Source: Desmodesmus armatus (taxonomy: Eukaryota; Chlorophyta; Chlorophyceae; Sphaeropleales; Scenedesmaceae). Taken from it: DNA of 64,000 nucleotides. The stretch lies in the NCBI GenBank assembly GCA_007449985.2, contig VIIQ02000827.1, positions 62,001 to 126,000 on the forward strand, given 5' to 3'. A program made the translations under genes and the position numbers. Positions 38,285-49,104 of the stretch are shown here, piece after piece. The stretch's first letter is position 1; each line of letters opens with the position of its first letter. The notes under the pieces were generated by a model. It was not told the origin of the DNA, did not search any database, and worked only from the letters and a program-made list of their open reading frames with translations.

Positions 38285-41200
38285 ATGAGCAGCATCAACG
38301 GGTCCATGCATAGCCATATCCTGCTCCTGCTGTTTGCACTGCTGGCTATCTCAGTCCCAGTGACATCACAGACAGCAGAAGGGACGACTGGAGGACGCAG
38401 ATATCCATCGTTCGATGGCTCCCGCAACAATGGCGACCATCCCACTTGGGGGTGAGCCACATCAGCAGACCATAGCAGCATGTTCTCATCTGGCCCAAAA
38501 AGAAGCACCCTTGCTACATGTGCCCCACTACCCCCATCATCCGCACTGTTCACCGCCTCAGCAACCGAAACCTTTCTACAAGCTATTCCAGTGCTTACAG
38601 AGGGAAATTGAAGCTCATCATCGTGCTGTTGCAGGGCCGGCAACACTCCCTTCATGCACATTCAAGTGCCTGACAAGTTCTTTGCAAAGGACAACGGCGA
38701 CACACTTGCAGTGAGCAGGGAGCCCCATGGGACAGCAGCAGCAGCTGCTCAGGGCCTGGCACAGTCCTAGCCGCTACCAGCAGACATTCCAGTAGCAGCA
38801 GCAGCAGCAGCATGGGCCCCAGCATCATCACACCAGTGGCAGCAGCAGACTGGGTGTCAATAGCCACCCTCAGCGTCCATGTGGCCACACCCCAGGTCCC
38901 TCCTGCACCCGTAGAGCATGTGCTCCCCAGTTGCAAGCTGACGTCCCAAGTTATAGCCTGTAGCTTTACACTCCCCACTGCATCTCAACGACTGGTTGGT
39001 ACACTGGTCAGCCCTTTGACTCAGTTGGTGGTGAAGTAAGGCTTTCAAATTCAAGCCTTCAAGTTGGCAGCAGGCTGTCAGGAGGTCTGCTGTGCCAGTG
39101 GCACAGTGTCACTCAAAGTGAACAGGACAGCATTTCAGCAACTGGTTGCACTGAGCGCTGTGAAGCAACTAGCATTGACTGGGGAAGCCGATGTGTTGGG
39201 GAGCCCGGGACTAGGGGCTTACTGTCACTGTTACACAGCTGCTACTGACGGGATGCAGCTGCAGCTGCAGCTGCTGTCCTGCGGTTGTGAAGTTGACATG
39301 TGTCTGCAATCAGTGCAAGTTGTAGTTCTCTCATGTCTACAGCCTGTGCAATCCTGCATTGATGGGGACATGACTGTTCATAGTTTGTGGAGGCCGTGAA
39401 CTTTACCTGTTTGGGTAAGCATGACCGTAGCTGTGTGTGCTGGGCTGGTGTTTGCTTGCAGGGAGCCAACCGCCCTTCGGCACGGAATGTGACGCTGTCA
39501 CTGCTCAACAAGCCTTACTTCAAGGCAACCACACAAACCAACGGCAGCACACTGGCAGCAGCTCTGGGGCAGCTTATATGTGAGTACTGCATTGGCCAGA
39601 GGCAGACATACGTTCTTTGTAGCAGTGTGGCTTTGAAGTGACACAGCACGCACAACTCCGGGCACAGACTGCAACCTCAGCCAGCGTCAGCTCTGAGGGC
39701 ACAATACATACTGTTGACAAGCATGGTTGGCAGACGTTGCAGCACAGATGAAGCCCGCCAGAATGGACTCCTCATACATAACAGTCACAGTTACAGAGAA
39801 TTGACACGGCAAAGCCGTGCAACCCACAAGGGAGCCAGAGGCTCATGGGCCATAACTGCCCAACCAGCGGCCTGCCTCCCGCCTAAACGCACATCCTCAG
39901 CAGACCAGGGACGGGCTGTCTGATGTGTTTCTGGCCCTTTGTCTCACATTTTGCTTTCTTTTCTACCTCTGCTGCAGCGCAAGACATCAACCGTGGCGGC
40001 AGCTCAGCCAAGGGCAATGGGGGTTCCGAACCGATCACGGTGCCCCGAGGCGACCCCTATATCTGGAGCTTCACTGACGCAACACCAGTCACCCAAGGCA
40101 GCAGGGCAGCACTGCCATTCTGGAGGACAAACTTCACACGGTGAGTGCCATGTCGAGCGCACAGCACAGCGCATCATGGCTGGGACACGCACGTGCACGG
40201 TGCTGCTGCCGTTCTGGGGAAGTTCCCGTTGTGATGGGGGAAGGCCACTACCCGCACAGCACAGCAAGCGCAGCCAGCAGCAAGGCATAAGACCGCTGCC
40301 AGAGTGTGTGTACATCAGTGGCACTTGAAGTATTCAATACAAAATATGTTGTCATTCAGTATTGCTGCTGTTGTTGCTGCTGTAGCGCAACCCCCGGTGG
40401 GCCCCGACAGCAGATCAATGAGGCCACTGCATGGCTGGATGCCTCAAGTGTGTATGGGGAGACTGCAGCGACATCAAAGCTGCTGAGGGCTGGTGAGTGG
40501 ACAGGCACTGGCTGAACACCTTTGCAGAGGGCAACAGCAAGACAAGCAGACTCTTTCAAACAAACCAACGAAGAGTCAAGCATGCTTCTTGCTGGCTGTG
40601 TCGCATCTTTGTGCAGTGTGCGTGCAGCCTTGTGTGTGCAGTAGCCAGACAGGCAGCAAAGACTGCTGCACGTGCTGTATTTGGTGCTGTGTACGCGCCT
40701 GCTTGTGTGAGTGTTGACACTCAGTGCCCATGCGCATGCATCACACCCACAGGTAACCCTCAATCCTAGGCCAGCCCAAACCCACTATCCCCCCAGATCC
40801 TCATTCCTCACCCTCATGGTCTAGCTCGCTGGCTAGTGCCCTGGTTACGGATCCCAGTAAAAGGTCATCTGTCATTACGGATCCCAGTAAAAGGTCATCT
40901 GTCAGTTTTTGGGGCAGTTTTTGGACCCCCATATCTCAGCAAGCACGGGCGCGCGAGCCTTGAAACTCCGTGTGCGTTATCAGCACATAAAAGTACCAAG
41001 AGACTTTTCAATTCAGCCACTATGCAAGCTTGAGCTGCAAATGCGTTTTGAGATGTCAACGTGTGCATGCTCTGCCCAATGCACAAAAGCTTGTAAAATT
41101 CGTTTTAAACGTCATCAATGCACAGAAGCGACTGGAAGGTCTCACACCAGCAAAGACAGTGTATACCGGAGGACTGAAATCGAAAAAAACTCAGCTAAAT

Positions 41201-44200
41201 TCACACCATCCAGTGATCGGTCTGAGATTGTCGTAGAACAATTCTGTACAGTGTATACATATTTCAACGCGTGTTCAAGTGCTGCAGGTGAGCAGGTGAT
41301 GCACTTGTCCTGCCCAATAACAAATGACACTTCTACGCTCGATGCACAGTCAGATGCAAAAAAACATATGATAAAATGGACGTATTGAATCGTAGAAGGC
41401 CAGGTCATGCCTCAACACATCACTTGCACCACGCTACGCGCCATCGTAACAGGCAACATGATGCACTTCGCTAGGGACAGTCAGTTTAGCCTTGTCTTTT
41501 GAGATTTGGTGTTTGTCAGCCGTAGTGGTGACGAAGAGCAGGCGTGCTGCTCATGTTGAAGCACCAGCTGACAGCCCAGCAGATGCATCCATATGGACCA
41601 TCCTCCATGATGGGCACCAGCAGCATCACCTGCTGCATCTCAACCAGTTGCTTCTCCGGGGCAGCTCAACATCACCAATCACAGCACACTCACTATAGCA
41701 TACGCACATTACAGCACACTCACACTAGCTGTCAAGCAACACCACTAGACAGCCAGGCAGCCAGGCCCTGAGGCGGGGGGGGGGGGGGGGGCAGGAAGCA
41801 CAGGAGCTTTGAATTGCACACACTGAAACAACTGTACAGTAGGATGCCAGAAGAACCACCGAGTGAATTAAAAGGAACAGGAGGGGACCACTGGGATCCG
41901 TTACCGTCCCTGGTTAAGACTCTGTCCCCGACTACTGTACTGTCAATCGCACGGCACAGGCACTGCTGGTCGGCTGTTGATGGATGGTGACAAGCTGCTG
42001 CCCTTCAACAAGCAGCCCGACACCAACAACCCCAAGTATGCCATGATCAACAGGGCGCAGAGAGAGCCCATGACACGACTCAGGTAGGCCCACAGCAGCC
42101 GCAGAAGCAGCAGCAGCTGGAGCAGCAGCAGCAACAAGATCAGTGGCAGCAGCCGGAGCAGTACCAACAGCAGCATAAGCAATGGCAGCAGCTGCAGCAG
42201 GGGTGTCTGTAATGTTTGCAGCACGCATCACTGGCAGGGCAACGGCAGTCAAATGGCGATGTAACAGAAACATGTCGTCGAAGTGACATGAAAATTGATC
42301 AGATGCAGCAACATCACGGTGAGCGATAGTGCGCAAGCTGGTGCTATTGGCCATGTTTCATTCATGGTGTCAGTGAGTCTTTGTGAGGCCACCCTAGCAC
42401 GCACAGCACCCACGTGATGCAACCCAGTTGACCAATGATAATAGTTGATGTACACATCACAATGTGGCTGTCACCACGTTGTGCTGCAGGCTGTCAGGGA
42501 ACGCCAACGTCAACCAAAACCCCCTGCTGCTGAGCATCACTACGGTGCTTGCGCGTGAGCATAACCGGCGGGCACAACTGATCGAGGCGGCTAACCCTGA
42601 CTGGGGTGATGAGCAGATCTTCCAAGAAGCCAGAAAGTGAGTCAAGCCACCTCATGAGCTGCCGGAACTAGCTTTGGGGCTGTGTCCACTCATGGCTTGC
42701 AATAAGCAGGTGGTGCGGATGCATTTGTGGACACCAGCAGCAGTTATGCTCAACAGTGCACTGTGCAGCAATGCACCACTCCGGTTGTGAGTGTGCTGCT
42801 TTGGTTGGCGGCTGCAACATTGCGGGTCCACTGTGATGGTTGGAGCCAGCAGGACATGGCCGGCCTCAGTCCCCGCACTCGCACAGTTGCTGGGGTATGT
42901 TTGGACAGACGGTTGTGCTTGGAAAATCAACATTCCCATGGTGTATCCTGACAAGTATTTTGGTTTTGCGCCGCAGGTGGGTGATTGGTCACTTCCAGCG
43001 CATCTCCCTCGTTGACTACATGCAGGCAATCGGGCTGGCGCTTCCCCCGTATCAAGGTGTGCATGCATGCATACGTGCGCAAGTGCATGCCCTATGCTGG
43101 CCAGCGCATGTCTCTTCTTGAGGTTTGATTCCTGGAATGGATCTGTGGTTTTGGGGGAGGAGTTGTTGCAAGCGGGTATGCTCTCAAGCGGCAGCATAGC
43201 CTGCATGCTGGAGTTGGAGGGGTGTTTTGCGGGTGCAAGCGACTGCATCCTGGCGTTGCACCGCAGGTTACAACGCATCAGTCAATCCCGCCATCGACAC
43301 GTTCTTCACGACAGTGGCCTATCGCTACGGACACTCTACTATCAACGACGTCGTGCTGCGCCTCGACGATGCCTGGGCGGAGCACCCGCAAGGGCACTTG
43401 ATGATGGCCGACACGTTCTACAACCCCAACGTCGTGCTAGAGGCGGGGTTGGAGCCGCTCATCAGGGGCATGATCGGGCAGCGCAAAGGGAAGGTGGAGC
43501 CGCGCTTTTCCTTGGCGATGGCAGGCAACTTCGCCGGGCCTTCCAACAGGAACGGTAAGTGCTCATGAACCAAATTCACAACAGACACTGGCGGACCAAT
43601 AGGCTTATCGCGTTTGGCGAGTCCTGGCGTTGGCGTGTTACCGCAAGCCGCTGCAAGCTAGGTGTTTGATTGACAAATCATACTATTGTTTGTGCTTGTG
43701 TCTTGCTTGCAGGCACGGACATTCCCGCCATCAACATCCAGAGGGCGAGGGACCATGGCGTGCCGGACTACAATACGTGCAGGCGCGCTTTTGGCCTCCC
43801 TGCTGCCAAGACCTTTGCTGACATCACACCAGACGAGCAGGTTGCTGCAACCCTGAGGGATCTGTATGGCAACGTGAACAACATAGGTGCGGAGGACTAG
43901 GTACCAGGATAACCCTTGGGTTGTGACTGATGCAAAACTGTTTATCATCATGATGATGCAGTTGCTGCAGGGGACCCTCAAGCAAGCCTCCATGCCGGCT
44001 TGACATGCACTCCAGCCAACTGCCTGCTAGCACTGTGCACAGTGATTGAAAAAGTTGTGCCAGCAGGTAATGTAAGGGCACAGCTTTCCTCATGCTGCCA
44101 AGACAACACTTCTAGTGCCCTCAGTGGCTGCAGATTTGATAACATGTTTACCGCCGCAGTGCGTCATGCGTCCACACCAGCGGCTTGTGGGGCTGGGTGA

Positions 44201-47200
44201 TGTGTGGGGAGTGCTTACTGAAGGGAGGGATGTGTGTTCAATTCTCCAGCCCCTAACACAACAGCGTTGCCCTGCCACTTGCCCTGTGCATCATACTGCA
44301 GTGCATCGTCACAGCTACCCGTCTTACCAACCTGTTGCACTGCTGTCCCTTACACTGCCTGCAGACCCCTACGTGGGTGGCCTAGCTGAGCAGCCCCAGG
44401 GAGGTGCCCACATGGGGCCTCTGTTTGCGGCCAGCATCAAGGAGCAGTTTGGCCGCCTGAGGGACGCTGACTGGTGGTACTACGAGAACGGGGCCAAGAA
44501 CAAGCTGTACAGCGAAGCAGAGATTGCAGAGATCCGCAAAACAAGTGAGCAATCTGCAACCGCAGCATGCTAGCAGCACGGGTCAGGGCATGTTGCTTGT
44601 GTTACTGCCCAACGGGGTCAAACGCCTTGCGCAAAGCTCTACCGTAGACAGCAGGCTGCTGTCGACCTGCCTCAAGTGCACCCTTCATAGCATCTGTGCA
44701 CCCACATACTCACACACAAAAGTGTGTCAGATGTGTCTGTCTGTGTGCATACGTGTGTCACCTCCACCTTCCGACCTGTATGTGACATCCTATCCGCACC
44801 ACCTTCTCCCAACAGTAGGGCTTGCCCTGCCACATCTGGCAGCCCCCCCTTGCCAACCAACAGTAGCGCACACCGTATCACTCTGTCCCACACACTGACG
44901 AACGACAGTAGCACACAATGTTTCTCTCTGTGTGCGTGCTTGCCCCCCCCCCCTCTTGCTCAGCCCTGCGTGACATCCTGATTCGCACCACCTCCATCAA
45001 GGAGGCAGACATGCCCACAGACATCTGGACAGTCACCAGCGGCATGACCTGTGCAGCAGGGGGCGGAGACCAACAGGGCAGCTCAGCAGGTGAGGTGTGC
45101 AAGGCCGTATTTTGCGGTGACCCATCCTTCCACCGGGGTTGTTACCGAGGGTCGCTGGCTAGCGCCGAGGTTGGGACTCTGTCCCAAATTACTGTACTGT
45201 ACTGCCTTCATTCCATTTAGGGATGAGTGTAACTCCCAAAATCATAAGGGTCATATGGCATGCACGTTCAGCCCTGATTGGACTTACCTGCAACGCTGCT
45301 TCCCTTGTTGCCTGCTGCAGCTGGTGGGCGCAGTAAGCTGGTGAAGCCATCACTATTGGGTGGCTCTGCATCATTGGAGGTTGAGCCTGGCAGTGAGCCC
45401 GGCTGGGTGAAGGTGAAGATGAGCAGCAACAGCCCTGGATGGCTGGGCTTTGGGGTGGCAGATCCAGGTGCGTGCACTGGCTCCTCAGGATTGGAATGGG
45501 TGCTAGCTAATGTACTGCAAGATTGGCACCAGCACTACTTGCAGGCAGGCTTGGTGTGTTGTGCGGCATTGGCAGTGGCACTGTGCTAGCCAGCCAGGGC
45601 TGATGCCAGGCTCATGCATCGTACTGCACAATAAGGGCACACTTATTGTTTAGTACGATGCATGAGCCTGGCATCAGCCTTGGCTGGCTAGGCCTTTGAG
45701 ATGCAAAATCAGGTGTGCGCATGCACTGTTCAACAGTAAGCAACTGGTTACTTGGCGGTGCAGCATGAAAGGCTGGTGGTGGTGTACGCTGCCTGACAAC
45801 AGCAATGCGCCTTAAAAAGCTTTGCGCACATCTTGCTGCATGTTGTGTGGTTTCAGTTGTTGAGACTGGCATTAGCTACCAACGTTTGGCACCAGTAAGA
45901 CTAGGCTAGGATTCACCTTAGCCTTTGTGGTTGGTTTTGCTGCAGACTCTGGAACGCCGATGATTGGTGCAGACATGGTGGTAGCCCGCATGGACGGAGG
46001 CAAGCCACAGGCAAGTAGCACTCGTCCGTTTGCATCAAGTCATGTCTGGTCCACATACGTCATTCAAGCGTGTCTGGTCTGGTGTCATTCTGTCACATGT
46101 TTCAACAGGATTTGAAAGAGGGCCCTCAATCTCATGACTCCCACCAGCAAGCGATGCATGTGTGTGCATGTGCTGCAGGTGCGGCGGTACAAGGCCAGCG
46201 CACACCAGCCCCCTGTTGAGGTAGCCTCCACCCGCAGGCGCCTCCAACAGACTGAGGACCCACGCCTAAAAAATGTCAAGTGAGTCTCTGGCTGGGAGTC
46301 CCGCACTGCTTTGCAGGTGAAGGCCGTGCTGTTGATGGGTGGTGTTGGATGGCCCAAGTGGCGCATGGGGCAGGGCATGTGGTGCTTGCAAAGGGACGCC
46401 GCTTGTGTTCATGCACATCCGCGCAGCCACAGCTAGCTAGCTAGCTTGCATGCATGATGTGTCGCTGCGTGCTGCTGTTCAGCACACCCAGTCCTTGTGG
46501 GATTGTCAGGTGGCCGGCGGTACAACTGTGTGATGGTTTAACGGCGCAGTCAACTTCCACTGCACATCAAGACATGTTCCAAGTTGTGACGCTGCACACC
46601 TTTGCTGCACGAGCGGCGTGTCGTACATAGTATGTGTTTGTTTGTCTGCTGCCTGGAGTGCAGGTTCGAACAGATTGGCGGGCAGGTACAGTTGGAATTT
46701 GAACGCCCGACAGACAGCAGCGGACCTGACAGCAGGGCCATCCCAGTCAACAGCCCCATGAGGTTGATTGTCGCTCGGGGGGGCAACGACGACGTCAGCT
46801 CATGGAATGGCTATCACGGGTGAGCTGAATGATGTCGATCATGGGGGGAAATGCATAAATCGTGCTCCCACTATCTCTGTCCTGTGCGAATGCTGCTTGA
46901 TAGTGCCGCTGCAGCTGTGGCGCGTCGCTCCGCACGTTGCAGCGTGCGCAAGCGGCACAATCCACAACTCACTCATTTTTCTTTCACCATTATCGGCACC
47001 GTTCTACCGTGTCGCGCCTGTGTCCTCGTTTGCTTGCTTTCGCCCCTGCGTCATGTTGCAGGCCAAACAAGCAGATCATCGAATCGAAGGACGGCATTTT
47101 TGGAACGTCGTCTACAGCAGCAGGCGACCCCAAGGCCATCTTGCGGAGGAGAGCTCACGGCATCTTGATGGCCGTCAACTTCATCGTGATTTTGCCGCTC

Positions 47201-49104
47201 GGCGCCCTCGCAGCGAGGCAGCTGCGCTGCCATTGGATCAAGAACCCGAGGATCAGGGCATCCCTTTTTTACGTTCACATCATCCTACAGGTAGGTGCAA
47301 AGCAGCACATGCTTTGGAACCAAGCAAAATGCAAGGAGAGCACCACATGAATGAAACTGCTGCTGTGTTGGGATGTTGCGTTGCCCAGCACGTCATGCAG
47401 TCAAACAATTTGCAACTTTCAGTGCCCTCAGATGTTGTAAGTTGCTTGCTGGACAGGTCCATTGAGGTTGCTTGCCTGTGCGTGCGTTTGCGCAGGTCTC
47501 TGGAGTGGCTGTCGCAACAGCTGGCTTCGTCATTGCCACCAGGTGGTTTGGCGTCCCGTACGCCATGGTGCAGTACAGCCACGGCAAGATGGGCGTCGCC
47601 ATTCTCTCCCTGGTGTACTCACAGGTGATGGGGGTGGTGGAGCTGGGTGGGTGGGTGTGTGGGTGGGGTGCGTGGGTGGGTGGGTGGGTGGGTGGGTGGG
47701 CGGTGTCTCAGCCTTATGTGGGGCATTGCCAATGGCATCCTCGCCTTGATGTACTCACAGGTGATTCTCATCATGATGGGTGGGATAGGTGGGTGAATGG
47801 GCGGTTGGGTACGTGGGTGGGTGGGCGGTTTCTCAGCCATCCAGAGCTGCCAATCACTCTGCTCGACTCGAGTGACTTCTTTGTTCAATCTATTCTGAAT
47901 CAGTTCGTGGTGGCAGTGGGTGCTCTAGCCAAATCATCACCCCCAAATCCCACCCCCCTTCCCCCTCTCTCCTCTGCCTCTCTCAAACCTTGCTGTTCCA
48001 CGTCCCAATCCCCCCTCCTGTGCCGCAGCTCCTGTTGGGTTTCATCCGCCCTACCGCCACAGCCACCACCCGTCGCCGCCACATCTGGGACGTCGTGCAC
48101 AGCACCGTAGGCCGTACTGCCATGTTGGTTGGCCTCGCAAACGTGGGCCTGGGCATCGTCATCTTCTGCTTCACGTACAACGGCAACTTCAACTTGTGGG
48201 CAGGGCTCTGCGCCACTGGCCTCGGGGCAATGAGCCTGCTTCAAGTAAGAGATTGGCGCCCACCACACATGTGTAATATTGTGCGCTCCCACGCACTTCT
48301 CGCAACTTCGCGATGTCACATCCTTGGATGGTTTTTGCATCACTGATCCAGCGGCTGGATGCACTCCCTGTGTCTACACACACACCCACATACACCCAAA
48401 GGTTTTCCTTTCTAGAGCCTCAGCCTCAATGCAGTTTCACCATGTGCCAGTAGCACTTTCAAAGTGCTACTGGCACATGGTGAAACTGCATTGAGGCTGA
48501 GTTGCTTGCTGCCCAGGTTTGGCAAGTCAGCTTCCGAAGCTTGACCCTTGGTGTATTGCAAGAATACGCACACCTGTTGCATGTGAAAAGTTACTTTCGG
48601 GAAGCAGCAAGTGCACATGTTCGTGCGGCAAACCACCACACACGAGGTACATGCAAGCGGTATCATGTGCACATAGCGTGTCCCTACAATGAGTCCCAAA
48701 ACTAAACTGGGTTCTCTGTCTTGTTCTTCTCCCTGCAGTACATGCTGGACAGGCAGGAGAAGTCAGCAGTCCTGCGCAACGATCGGGAGATGCTGCTGAA
48801 AGCACGAGACGATGATGAGGATGTCGACGGTATCAGCGGCAACGGGGCTCAACACCGCCACATGGGCGAGGACGGCTCTCCGCACAAGCCCTTCCCTGGC
48901 CGCAGCGTGAACGAAGACCCTTTCCCGGATGCATATGCACCTCACGATGTCGTAGCCGGACCTCAGGTTGCGAACCTGAATGGATCGACCGGGGGCTTCA
49001 TCCGCCCGGTGAATACGTCATCCGGTGGTGTTGCTGGGTACGTGAACGGGCCAGGGTCTGCAGGTAGGCCGGATGATGAAAGTGTTATGGAAGCTGTTGG
49101 GTAA
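38285..49104 (+). CDS. Animal haem peroxidase - DOMON - cytochrome b561 fusion protein
   Basis: Twenty exons, all phases consistent, 1,052 residues. Exons: 38285-38451, 38635-38710, 39462-39579, 39978-40140, 40386-40492, 41960-42083, 42490-42636, 42977-43056, 43267-43554, 43713-43886, 44365-44544, 44964-45089, 45321-45467, 45946-46010, 46179-46279, 46664-46819, 47062-47290, 47496-47624, 48029-48244, 48739-49104. Signal peptide (ILLLLFALLAISV), then an animal-type peroxidase (about 45-580): RYPSFDGSRNN, INEATAWLDASSVYG, LAREHNRRAQLIEAANPDW, AYRYGHSTI (proximal His350), INIQRARDHGVPDYN. A DOMON domain follows (about 590-735: SPGWLGFGVAD ... SSWNGYH). Then b561 with five membrane helices and haem-ligand histidines H772, H812, H845 and H883, and a hydrophilic tail. 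The distal site of the peroxidase is altered (see findings). Intron 14 has a GC donor. Predicted role: plasma-membrane electron transfer, probably from cytosolic ascorbate, to an outer haem domain. Confidence 0.85.
40845..40904. repeat. 30-bp perfect tandem duplication
   Basis: Two adjacent 30-base units starting TTACGGATCCCAG and ending CATCTGTCA, at the left edge of an AT-richer block in intron 5 of the peroxidase-b561 gene. Confidence 0.85.
40845..41400. other. AT-richer island inside intron 5 of the peroxidase-b561 gene
   Basis: About 550 bases with visibly lower GC and few of the CAG/TGC words that mark the rest of the window. It holds an unbroken 159-codon frame (40909-41388, +) beginning MGQFLDPHISAST and Lys/Ser/Thr-rich, resembling no family I know. 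No terminal inverted repeats are seen. It may be an inserted repeat or a transferred fragment; protein-coding status is unsupported. Confidence 0.45.
45586..45691. repeat. Long intronic hairpin, 50-bp arms
   Basis: Arms 45586-45635 and 45642-45691 are complementary at 47 of 50 positions, with a 6-base loop, inside intron 13 of the peroxidase-b561 gene. It could be a small-RNA precursor or a foldback element. Confidence 0.8.
47644..47703 (+). repeat. (GGGT)n G-quadruplex-prone tract in intron 18
   Basis: A near-continuous GGGT run on the sense strand just after the donor of exon 18; a shorter one follows near 47783-47829. Four or more closely spaced GGG tracts can form an RNA quadruplex next to the splice site. 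Confidence 0.7.
47722..47760 (+). pseudogene. Partial duplicate of the 3' end of exon 18
   Basis: Thirty-nine bases in intron 18 translate, in the exon's phase, to GIANGILALMYSQ, close to KMGVAILSLVYSQ at the end of exon 18. They are likewise followed by a GTGAT donor. The haem-ligand His of exon 18 is not in the duplicated part, so use of this copy would lose it. Confidence 0.5.
48419..48501. repeat. Perfect 38-bp intronic hairpin
   Basis: Arms 48419-48456 and 48464-48501 are exact reverse complements with a 7-base loop (TTTCAAA), in intron 19 of the peroxidase-b561 gene. The size fits an algal miRNA or siRNA precursor. Confidence 0.85.

Noticed and set aside
46768..47628. 286-codon open frame on plus
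   Set aside because: Runs through introns and out-of-phase exons of the peroxidase-b561 gene; the b561 histidines are in another frame.
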